Part shown: positions 1 through 5,785 of the stretch, piece after piece
Layout: the number at the start of each line of letters is the position of its first letter
Position numbering within the stretch: the first letter of the stretch is position 1
Assembly (NCBI GenBank): GCA_947624855.1
Contig: CANQMC010000076.1
Span: 1-5,804 of the forward strand
Direction of reading: 5' to 3'
DNA: 5,804 nt
Source of the DNA: an uncultured Bacilli bacterium
Lineage (GTDB): Bacteria; Bacillota_I; Bacilli_A; RF39; UBA660
The notes under the pieces: generated by a model
What the model was told of the DNA's origin: nothing
The model's input: the letters and a program-made list of their open reading frames with translations, nothing else
Database searches by the model: none
Translations under genes and position numbers: made by a program

Positions 1-148
1 GAGTTGTGGTTAAATTTGCACTACTTCCTGTTCCTTCACCAGTTGATGTTGTAGTAGCAGTGAAGTACGCGAAGGTTGCACCTACCACAGCAACTAATAA
101 TGTTGCAACTGCGATCACCGTTAATAGGACCGTATTCTTTTTTTCCAT
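1..148 (-). CDS. Exported protein with SipW-type signal peptide, N-terminal fragment
   Basis: This gene runs off the left edge of the window; only its first 49 codons are present. The start is the ATG at 148-146, preceded by a strong Shine-Dalgarno sequence. The protein begins with a short charged N-terminus (MEKKN), then a hydrophobic core at residues 6-24 and the motif GATFAYFTA at 23-31. It continues into a Thr/Ser/Gly-rich stretch typical of the start of a mature exported domain. The GATFAYFT pattern resembles the signal peptides of SipW-dependent proteins (TasA/camelysin-like), with probable cleavage after Ala27. The mature function cannot be told from the fragment; a fibre-forming or surface protein is the family expectation. 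It has its own probable promoter and lies downstream of tex on the same strand. Its base composition is odd: about 42% GC (62 of 148 bases), with many C/G-ending codons, in a region otherwise near 22%. Confidence 0.8.
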   Translation of the reverse strand, partial: MEKKNTVLLTVIAVATLLVAVVGATFAYFTATTTSTGEGTGSSANLTTT

Positions 149-157
149 TCTTTTTTT

Positions 158-167
158 CTCCTCCTTT
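158..167 (-). promoter_or_regulatory. Strong Shine-Dalgarno site of the exported-protein gene
   Basis: Read on the minus strand the sequence is AAAGGAGGAG, almost fully complementary to the 16S rRNA 3' end. It lies 11 bases (from GGAGG) before the ATG at 148. It fixes this start and frame over other minus-strand frames through the same bases. It is the strongest ribosome-binding site in the window, suggesting high translation. Confidence 0.85.
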
Positions 168-178
168 ACTATAACGAC

Positions 179-207
179 ATGATATCATTATTTTTTTATT
201 TATGCAA
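179..207 (-). promoter_or_regulatory. Probable sigma-70-type promoter of the exported-protein gene
   Basis: On the minus strand a -35-like TTGCAT (207-202) is followed by a 17-base spacer and TATCAT (184-179), five of six matches to the -10 consensus. The -10 is preceded by TG one base away, giving an extended -10. Transcription would start near 172 and give a leader of about 24 nt. The -10 lies inside a perfect 10-bp palindrome (179-188). The -35 matches consensus only in TTG, so the call rests mainly on the extended -10, spacing and position. Confidence 0.55.
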
Positions 208-241
208 GACTTTTTTTTATTTTTTTTCAAAAAGTTGTCAC

Positions 242-2389
242 TTAATTATCAAATTTCCCGTTTTTAAGGGTCAAATTGACACGTTTTTTTTCTTTATTAA
301 CATCTAACACATAACACTTTACAATATCGCCCACATTTAAAATTTCACTAGGATGTTTAATATAATCATCACTAATTTCTGAAATATGAATTAAAGCATC
401 ATTTTTTAAACCAATATCCACAAAAGCCCCAAAATCAATAACATTTCTAACAACTCCCTCTAATTCCATACCTACTTTTAAATCATCTATCGTTAAAATA
501 TCACTTTTTAAAATAGGAGCTTGAATCATATCTCTAGGGTCCCTAAAAGGTGCTATAAAAGATTTAATAATATCTTGAGTTGTATAAAAATCACTATTAA
601 CATGTAAAGCTAAATCTTTAATATCCACATTTTCAAATACTTTACTAACATTTTTTGTTCCAATATCTTTTTCTTCTAAATTATATAAATCTAAAATTTT
701 TCTAGCAACATCATAACTTTCAGGATGAATACTAGTTTTATCTAAAACATTAGGAGCATCTGGAATTCTTAAAAAACCTATAGCTTGCTCATAAACTTTT
801 GAACTAAAAACTTTTTCTAATTCTTTTCTATTTAAAATTTTACCCACTTTATTTTTATATTCCAATAATTTATCAATCATTTTTTTATTTAAACCAGAAA
901 TATAATTTAATATCTCTCTTGACGCTGTATTTACATTTACTCCAACATTATTAACAACTGTTTCGACTACAAAAGTAAGTTCTTCATCCAATTTTTTTTG
1001 TGAAACATCATGCTGATACATTCCAACTCCTATACTTTTAGGTTCAATTTTAACAAGTTCACTTAAAGGATCCAACAATCTCCTAGCAATTGAAACCGCA
1101 CTTCTTTCTTCTACATGTAATTTAGGAAATTCCTCTTGAGCCAGTTTACTAGCCGAATAAACACTTGCTCCAGCTTCATTAACAATTATATAATTAACAC
1201 TTCTTTTACATTCTTTAATTACCGAAGAGACAAAAGCTTCACTTTCTCTAGAAGCTGTTCCATTACCAATTGCTATAATATCAACATTATATTTAAGAAT
1301 TAAATCTAATAATTTTTCTTTAGATTTTTCTATTTCCAATCTTGGTTCATGCGGATAAATAACATCAATATGTTCCAAATTACCTTCTTTACTAACAATA
1401 GCTAATTTACAACCTGTTCTAAAAGCCGGATCAAAACCCAAAATAGTTTTATTTTTAATTGGAGGTTGCAATAAAATATTTTTTAAATTTTCACTAAAAT
1501 TTTTAATTGCAACTTCTTCAGAATTACTAGTTAACTCACCTCTTATATCTCTTTCTATACTAGGCATAATAAGCCTTTTTAAAGCATCTTTAATACTATT
1601 TATAAGTAAAATTTCAGTATCTTGATTATATTTATGAATTAATTTTCTTTTTAAAAAATTTTCTATATATTCCATATTAGTTTCAATACTAACATTTAAA
1701 ATTTTTTCTTTTTCACCCCGATTAATTGCTAACACCCGATGAGGTTTAATATATTCAATTTTTTCTTCATAATCATAATACATTTCATAAACTTTATCTA
1801 AATCTTCACTAGCTTTCTTTTTAGAAGTTTTAATTTTACCAAATTTAAAAGTATTATCTCTTATATATTTTCTAAAATTAGCATCATCACTTATATTTTC
1901 TGCCACTATAAAACAAGCTTGTTCCAAAGCAAAATTAACATTTAAAACTTTATCATTTAAATATTTTAAAGCTTCATTTTTAATATTTTTATTTTCTCTA
2001 AATATTTCTTTAGCAAGAGGTTCTAAACCTAACTTTATAGCTTCTGTTGCTTTAGTTTTTTTCTTTTCTTTAAAAGGTCTATATAAATCTTCTACTTCAA
2101 TTAATTTAGTAGCACTATCAATTTTTTTACTTAATTCATCAGTTAACAAACCTTTTTCATCTATTAATCTTTTAACATCATTTTTGCGATTTAATAAATT
2201 AACTTGATAATTATATACTTCATTTATCTTACTAATTTGATTTTCATCCAAAGATCCAGTTGCTTCTTTCCTATAACGCGCAATAAAAGGTATTGTTGCT
2301 CCTTCCCTTAATAATTTTAAAGTATTATTAACTTGATATTCTTTAACATTTAATTCTAAACTAATATTTTTAATTAATTCTTCATTCAT
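242..2389 (-). CDS. tex: Tex family S1 RNA-binding protein (Spt6-like)
   Basis: This is a complete 715-residue Tex protein (YdcI in Bacillus subtilis), a cytoplasmic nucleic-acid-binding factor related to eukaryotic Spt6 and linked to transcription. The Tex-N helical region spans about residues 1-190, with the family signature EGATIPFIARYRKEATG at 29-45. A YqgF/RuvC-like domain begins near 315 (GFDPAFRTGCKLA, Asp320) and includes AIGNGTASRE at 373-382. The conserved VGMYQHDVSQKKLDEEL lies at 455-471 and NVGVNVNTAS at 481-490, leading into the helix-hairpin-helix region (about 490-560) with HPESYDVARKIL at 555-566. A C-terminal S1 domain spans about 636-708 (GVVRNVIDFGAFVDIGLKNDALIHISEIS). Length is normal for the family and no domain is broken. 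The start is supported by an AGGAG site 8 bases upstream and by the conserved N-terminal spacing. The stop is TAA. The YqgF motif has Ala322 where many members have Gly (DPG). tex is divergent from the plus-strand genes. I see no strong terminator between it and the exported-protein gene 94 bases downstream. Confidence 0.97.
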   Translation of the reverse strand: MNEELIKNISLELNVKEYQVNNTLKLLREGATIPFIARYRKEATGSLDENQISKINEVYNYQVNLLNRKNDVKRLIDEKGLLTDELSKKIDSATKLIEVEDLYRPFKEKKKTKATEAIKLGLEPLAKEIFRENKNIKNEALKYLNDKVLNVNFALEQACFIVAENISDDANFRKYIRDNTFKFGKIKTSKKKASEDLDKVYEMYYDYEEKIEYIKPHRVLAINRGEKEKILNVSIETNMEYIENFLKRKLIHKYNQDTEILLINSIKDALKRLIMPSIERDIRGELTSNSEEVAIKNFSENLKNILLQPPIKNKTILGFDPAFRTGCKLAIVSKEGNLEHIDVIYPHEPRLEIEKSKEKLLDLILKYNVDIIAIGNGTASRESEAFVSSVIKECKRSVNYIIVNEAGASVYSASKLAQEEFPKLHVEERSAVSIARRLLDPLSELVKIEPKSIGVGMYQHDVSQKKLDEELTFVVETVVNNVGVNVNTASREILNYISGLNKKMIDKLLEYKNKVGKILNRKELEKVFSSKVYEQAIGFLRIPDAPNVLDKTSIHPESYDVARKILDLYNLEEKDIGTKNVSKVFENVDIKDLALHVNSDFYTTQDIIKSFIAPFRDPRDMIQAPILKSDILTIDDLKVGMELEGVVRNVIDFGAFVDIGLKNDALIHISEISDDYIKHPSEILNVGDIVKCYVLDVNKEKKRVNLTLKNGKFDN

Positions 2390-2397
2390 AATTCTAA

Positions 2398-2402
2398 CTC
2401 CT
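2398..2402 (-). promoter_or_regulatory. Shine-Dalgarno site of tex
   Basis: On the minus strand AGGAG lies 8 bases before the ATG at 2389, a normal spacing that supports the chosen start. Confidence 0.75.
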
Positions 2403-2411
2403 AACTAATTT

Positions 2412-2420
2412 AATATAACA
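2412..2420 (-). promoter_or_regulatory. Candidate extended -10 promoter of tex
   Basis: On the minus strand TGTTATATT gives an extended -10 (TG, one base, TATATT, five of six to consensus). Transcription would start near 2405, a very short leader of about 16 nt. No good -35 is found 17-18 bases upstream. An alternative uses TTGTCA (2460-2455) with a 17-base spacer and the poor -10 TAAATA (2437-2432), which would overlap the plus-strand promoter. I cannot choose between them from sequence alone. Confidence 0.35.
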
Positions 2421-2453
2421 TAAAACAAAAATATTTACTATAAATTTTTTTAA

Positions 2454-2482
2454 TTGACAAAAAATATTTAATATCATATAAT
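2454..2482 (+). promoter_or_regulatory. Perfect consensus sigma-70 promoter for a small RNA or leader
   Basis: TTGACA (2454-2459), a 17-base spacer (2460-2476) and TATAAT (2477-2482) match the housekeeping sigma consensus in all twelve positions with ideal spacing. Start of transcription is expected near 2489. It faces away from tex. No start codon with a usable ribosome-binding site follows for about 180 bases, so its immediate product is an RNA. Confidence 0.8.
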
Positions 2483-2488
2483 TAAAAT

Positions 2489-2629
2489 ACTATAGGGATT
2501 AAATAAAGAGGAATAAACCTCACCCCTCGTATTTTTTATTAAAAAAACAATTTAATTCCTTGATTAATCTAAAAATATGATAATGACGTTAAATTTCTTG
2601 TACATTTAACTATTGCATTATCTTTTTTT
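2489..2629 (+). ncRNA. Candidate structured small RNA or attenuator leader
   Basis: The RNA runs from the start predicted by the consensus promoter to the T tract of a hairpin, about 140 nt. An 11-bp closing stem pairs 2494-2504 with 2550-2560 (one G-U pair). Inside it are a GAGG/CCTC hairpin (2508-2511 with 2518-2521, six-base loop), an unpaired C-rich strand ACCCCTCG (2522-2529), and an A/T-only hairpin (T6 at 2532-2537 with the A run at 2541-2547). Together these form a three-way junction. An A-rich linker then leads to the terminator hairpin. I do not recognise a known riboswitch core, 6S RNA, SRP RNA or T-box. It may be a free sRNA or the 5' leader of the gene at 2667. Folding was done by eye and the sequence is AT-rich, so the P3 hairpin especially may be chance. 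Confidence 0.5.
2579..2629 (+). terminator. Intrinsic-terminator-like hairpin with T7 tract
   Basis: GATAATG (2579-2585) pairs with CATTATC (2616-2622). An inner stem pairs GTTAAAT (2588-2594) with ATTTAAC (2604-2610) around a nine-base loop (2595-2603). A run of seven T (2623-2629) follows directly. The two perfect 7-bp stems are separated by a small asymmetric internal loop. The stems are AT-rich, so termination may be partial, which would suit an attenuator. It would end the transcript from the promoter at 2454-2482. Confidence 0.6.
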
Positions 2630-2641
2630 ATGATATATAAT
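2613..2641 (+). promoter_or_regulatory. Promoter of the unknown gene, overlapping the terminator hairpin
   Basis: TTGCAT (2613-2618), a 17-base spacer (2619-2635) and a perfect TATAAT (2636-2641) predict a start near 2647 and a leader of about 20 nt. The -35 lies in the 3' arm of the preceding hairpin and the T tract is part of the spacer. The same TTGCAT with a 17-base spacer appears in the promoter of the exported-protein gene (207-179). Confidence 0.6.
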
Positions 2642-2653
2642 ATACGACTGAAA

Positions 2654-2659
2654 CGGGGG
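2654..2659 (+). promoter_or_regulatory. Unusual G5 ribosome-binding site of the unknown gene
   Basis: CGGGGG lies 7 bases before the ATG at 2667. GGGGG can pair with the anti-SD CCUCC with one G-U pair, so it is a plausible but non-canonical site. It supports Met1 over Met7 as the start. It is complementary to CCCTCG (2524-2529) in the upstream RNA. Confidence 0.6.
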
Positions 2660-2666
2660 AATTAAA

Positions 2667-3911
2667 ATGATCGTTAATTTTGAAATGATTATTTTTGAAT
2701 TATTAAGACTTTATTATGAATTAACCGAAGAAAATACGATTAACATTAAAGATTTAGAAAATGCTTTTAATGAAATAATTAATTTTTTAAACCAAGATGA
2801 TGAATATAATATTACTTTTGATTTTAATCAAGAATTAAATAATTTTATTGATATTTATGCTGATTATCTTATTACTACTTCTGATAATATTACCTTTGAT
2901 GGTGAAAATTTAGATAATCTTTATACTGATATAACTGCTAATATTGAATATTTAACAGAAGAAGATTATAACTTAAGTACTTATGTTATAAACTATAAAA
3001 TAGTAGAAGCTTTAAATATAACTATTCCTTATGAAAATACTGAAGAAATATTTGAATTAAATAAAAACTATATGGCTACATTATTTAAATTAGGAATGAA
3101 TGAAATAAAAGGTCAAATAGACTATTCATTATTAACTAATTTAAAATATTATTATCAAACTTTAAAACAAACTATCAATAATTTAGATGATCAAGAATTT
3201 CTTTATTTACAAATTGCTTTAAGTAAATATCATGAAAATAATTTATTAGAAGATGGAAGTAATTTTAACAATTCACCTTGGTATATTGCTTTATTTTCTG
3301 AAAATCCTAATCAAATAAAATCATTATTTTATAATTTAACTTATGAATTAGTATCTAACTATGATGATGATGTAGAAGAAGAACCAGAAGAAGTAGAATA
3401 TTTTAATGAATTTTCTTTCGATTTACCATTATTTTTAAATTATTTTATGGCATATTTAAATGATTATATAGCAAACGAAACCAACCATCAAATTAAAGAA
3501 AATCTTTTAACTAAAAAATATCTTTTATTAGGTAGTGATGATTTAAAATATACTAAAGATATATTAATAAATGAAGGATCATTAGATAATATGCCACTTC
3601 CCGAAATACCTACTGAATGGCTTACTAAATATTCTTTTGATTTTATGTTTAATATTGCCATTAAATGTGCTACTAATATTAATAATTATCCTGACCTTAA
3701 AATAACTAAAAAACCTTATTTAATGACTAAAATAATTATTAATTGCTTATTTATTAAAACTTTTATAAAATTAAACTGTAATCAAGAAAATACTGAAAAT
3801 ATAATTAATATAATTTTAAATAATAAATATTATAATAATCCTGAATTTAATGCTGCTAACAACTTTATAAATAACTTAATATTTAAAGATTATCAAAGCT
3901 TATCAAGATAA
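2667..3911 (+). CDS. Uncharacterised acidic, Asn-rich cytoplasmic protein
   Basis: I do not recognise this 414-residue protein. It has no signal peptide and no clear membrane segment; the most hydrophobic stretch (about 353-367, with Lys355 and Lys364) is broken by charges. It looks mostly alpha-helical and is rich in Asn (about 61 residues, 15%), Ile, Leu, Tyr and acidic residues. An acidic run at 233-244 (DDDVEEEPEEVE) probably links an N-terminal region (1-230) to a C-terminal region (245-414). All three Cys lie in the second half (334, 360, 371), not in a metal-binding spacing. No nucleotide-binding, protease, nuclease or DNA-binding motif is visible. Base composition matches tex and typA, so recent transfer is not indicated. 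The start has a G5 ribosome-binding site and a near-consensus promoter; the stop is TAA. typA follows after 71 bases with its own possible promoter, and I see no clear terminator in between, so read-through into typA is possible. A lineage-restricted protein is likely. Confidence 0.85.
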   Translation: MIVNFEMIIFELLRLYYELTEENTINIKDLENAFNEIINFLNQDDEYNITFDFNQELNNFIDIYADYLITTSDNITFDGENLDNLYTDITANIEYLTEEDYNLSTYVINYKIVEALNITIPYENTEEIFELNKNYMATLFKLGMNEIKGQIDYSLLTNLKYYYQTLKQTINNLDDQEFLYLQIALSKYHENNLLEDGSNFNNSPWYIALFSENPNQIKSLFYNLTYELVSNYDDDVEEEPEEVEYFNEFSFDLPLFLNYFMAYLNDYIANETNHQIKENLLTKKYLLLGSDDLKYTKDILINEGSLDNMPLPEIPTEWLTKYSFDFMFNIAIKCATNINNYPDLKITKKPYLMTKIIINCLFIKTFIKLNCNQENTENIINIILNNKYYNNPEFNAANNFINNLIFKDYQSLSR

Positions 3912-3921
3912 TAAATACCCC

Positions 3922-3950
3922 TTGTTAAATTTCTTTATTTGTGATAAACT
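3922..3950 (+). promoter_or_regulatory. Candidate promoter of typA
   Basis: TTGTTA (3922-3927), a 17-base spacer and TAAACT (3945-3950) fit a sigma-70 promoter. TG at 3942-3943 gives an extended -10. Transcription would start near 3957 with a leader of about 26 nt. Matches are moderate (four of six in each box), so typA may also be read from upstream. Confidence 0.45.
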
Positions 3951-3967
3951 AATTTAAGTTTAAAAAG

Positions 3968-3974
3968 AAAGAAG
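3968..3974 (+). promoter_or_regulatory. Weak Shine-Dalgarno site of typA
   Basis: AAAGAAG lies 8 bases before the ATG at 3983. It is a poor match to the SD consensus but well placed. The start itself is secured by the conserved TypA N-terminus. Confidence 0.4.
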
Positions 3975-3982
3975 TTGTTTTT

Positions 3983-5785
3983 ATGGAAAAAATTATCAAT
4001 ATCGCGGTAGTAGCCCACGTTGATGCAGGAAAAAGTACTTTAGTTGATGCTTTATTAGAACAAAATGGTGTTTTTAGTGACCATGAAAATGTTGAAGATT
4101 GTGTAATGGATAGTAATGATCTTGAAAGAGAAAGAGGAATTACTATTTATTCTAAAAACTGCGCTATAAGATACAAAGATTATAAAATAAATATAGTTGA
4201 TACTCCGGGTCATGCTGATTTTTCTAGTGAAGTAGAAAGAGTAATTAAAACCGTTGATACTGTTATTCTTTTAGTTGATTCGGCTGAAGGTCCTATGCCT
4301 CAAACTAGATTTGTTTTAAATAAAGCTTTAGAACAAAACTTAAAACCAATATTATTTATTAATAAAATAGATAAAAAAGATGCCAGACCAAAAGAAGTAG
4401 TTGACATGACTTTTAATTTATTTATGGAATTGAATGCAACTGATGAACAATTAGATTTTCCAATAATATATGGTATTGCTAAAGAAGGTAAAGCTACTTT
4501 AAATTTAGATAAAATGGAAGATAATATTACTCCTTTACTTGAAACAATAATTAATCATGTTGAACCATTTAAAGGTAATGAATCTGATAATTTACAACTT
4601 CAAATATCTAATTTAGGCTATGATGATTACATTGGCCGTTTAGGTATCGGTCGTATAAATAAAGGCAAAATTAAAAATGGCGAAACAGTAAGTTTAATTA
4701 AAAATGATGGTAAAGTAACTAGTTTTAAAATAACTAAATTATATGTAAATGAAGGCATAAATAAAGTTGAAAAAGATATTGCTTACTTTGGTGATATAGT
4801 AACTATTGCTGGTTGTTCTGATATTTCTATTGGAGATACCATTTGTGAAAAAGATATAATTGATCCTTTACCACCAATTATAATTGAACGCCCTACTTTA
4901 TCTATGAACTTTTTAGTAAACTCTTCTCCATTTGCTGGTAAAAGTGGTAAATATTTAACTACTCGTCATTTAAAAGATCGTTTAGAAAAAGAATTAGAAA
5001 CTAACGTTGGATTAGAAGTAGAAGAATTAAAAGATGCTGATGGTTATAAAGTAAGTGGTCGTGGTGAACTTCATTTATCAATATTACTTGAAAATATGCG
5101 CCGTGAAGGTTATGAATTATCTGTATCTAAACCTGAAGTATTATTTGAAGAAATTGATGGTGTTAAATGTGAACCATTTGAAAAAGTAATTATTAATGTT
5201 CCAAGCGAATATTCTGGTACTGTTATAAATGATATTCAAGAAAGAAAAGGCTCATTAGAAGTTATCAACAATACTGAAGATAATTATGTACATTTAGAAT
5301 TTAGTGCTCCAACAAGAGGATTAATTGGTTATCGTAGTGCTTTTATAACTAATACAAAAGGTGAAGGAATAATGGTCCGCTCTTTTGATAAATATAAACC
5401 CTATGTTGGAGAAATTACTAGACGTAAAAATGGGGTATTAGTCTCTATGGAAAATGGAAAAGCTTTAGGTTATTCACTATGGAATTTAGAAGATCGTGGA
5501 ACTCTTATAATTGAACCTGCTACTGATGTTTATATTGGTATGATTATAGGTATTCATAATCGTGATAATGATTTAAATGTTAACCCTTGTAAAAATAAAA
5601 ATTTAACTAATACTAGAGCAAGTGGTAGTGATGAAGCAATAAACTTAACTAAACCTAAAAAATTTACTTTAGAAAGTGCTTTAGAATTTATTGAAGATGA
5701 TGAATACGTTGAAGTAACTCCAGATGCTATAAGACTACGAAAAAAAATACTAGATCCTAACTTACGTTTCCGTAATAATAAATAA
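3983..5785 (+). CDS. typA: Translational GTPase TypA/BipA
   Basis: This is a complete 600-residue TypA (BipA), a ribosome-binding GTPase of the EF-G/LepA superfamily that supports 50S assembly and translation under cold or other stress. The GTPase domain covers about 1-195. G1 is AHVDAGKST (11-19), the switch I region carries MDSNDLERERGITI (42-55), G3 is DTPGH (73-77, catalytic-type His77) and G4 is NKID (127-130). Domain II spans about 203-290, with DDYIGRLGIGRINKG at 214-228. An EF-G-III-like domain spans about 302-382, with the strongly conserved VSGRGELHLSILLENMRREGYELSVSKPEV at 357-386. The EF-G-V-like domain follows at about 390-475 (SAPTRGLIGY, 441-450). The TypA-specific C-terminal domain covers about 480-595, with NGVLVSMENGKALGY (483-497), IHNRDNDL (524-531) and VTPDAIRLRKKIL (578-590). 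Length is close to the usual 605-615, with a slightly shorter tail. Departures from the familiar Bacillus/E. coli type are Ala15 and Ser18 in the P-loop (usually VDHGKTT), Ser81-Ser82 after DTPGHADF (usually GG) and IA for SA in G5 (165-166). The stop is TAA. Confidence 0.97.
   Translation: MEKIINIAVVAHVDAGKSTLVDALLEQNGVFSDHENVEDCVMDSNDLERERGITIYSKNCAIRYKDYKINIVDTPGHADFSSEVERVIKTVDTVILLVDSAEGPMPQTRFVLNKALEQNLKPILFINKIDKKDARPKEVVDMTFNLFMELNATDEQLDFPIIYGIAKEGKATLNLDKMEDNITPLLETIINHVEPFKGNESDNLQLQISNLGYDDYIGRLGIGRINKGKIKNGETVSLIKNDGKVTSFKITKLYVNEGINKVEKDIAYFGDIVTIAGCSDISIGDTICEKDIIDPLPPIIIERPTLSMNFLVNSSPFAGKSGKYLTTRHLKDRLEKELETNVGLEVEELKDADGYKVSGRGELHLSILLENMRREGYELSVSKPEVLFEEIDGVKCEPFEKVIINVPSEYSGTVINDIQERKGSLEVINNTEDNYVHLEFSAPTRGLIGYRSAFITNTKGEGIMVRSFDKYKPYVGEITRRKNGVLVSMENGKALGYSLWNLEDRGTLIIEPATDVYIGMIIGIHNRDNDLNVNPCKNKNLTNTRASGSDEAINLTKPKKFTLESALEFIEDDEYVEVTPDAIRLRKKILDPNLRFRNNK

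Noticed and set aside
36..230. 64-codon minus-strand open frame starting with a Lys-rich stretch
   Set aside because: It overlaps the exported-protein gene in another frame, lacks a good ribosome-binding site, and starts within the promoter region. The frame starting at 148 has a strong SD and a convincing signal peptide.
215..245. Intrinsic terminator for tex (minus strand, AAGT/ACTT before a T run)
   Set aside because: The stem is only four A/T-rich pairs and the T run is short, so it is not distinguishable from chance.
2507..2550. PreQ1-type riboswitch, suggested by AGAGG, CACCCCTC and a following A run
   Set aside because: The conserved loop core of preQ1-I is missing, a T-rich segment separates the stem from the A run, and the downstream gene is not a queuosine gene or transporter.
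2577..2609. Short plus-strand frame of 10 codons (MIMTLNFLYI) in the hairpin region, as a leader peptide
   Set aside because: There is no Shine-Dalgarno site before the ATG and no run of a single amino acid's codons that would suggest classical attenuation.
2489..2629. 6S RNA (ssrS)
   Set aside because: The 5' and 3' ends do not pair into one long rod with a central bubble. The closing stem ends mid-molecule and a separate terminator hairpin follows; the length is also short.
3925..3957. Inverted repeat TTAAATT / AATTTAA flanking the typA promoter
   Set aside because: Seven-base A/T-only arms 19 bases apart are expected by chance in this DNA, and there is no T tract for a terminator.
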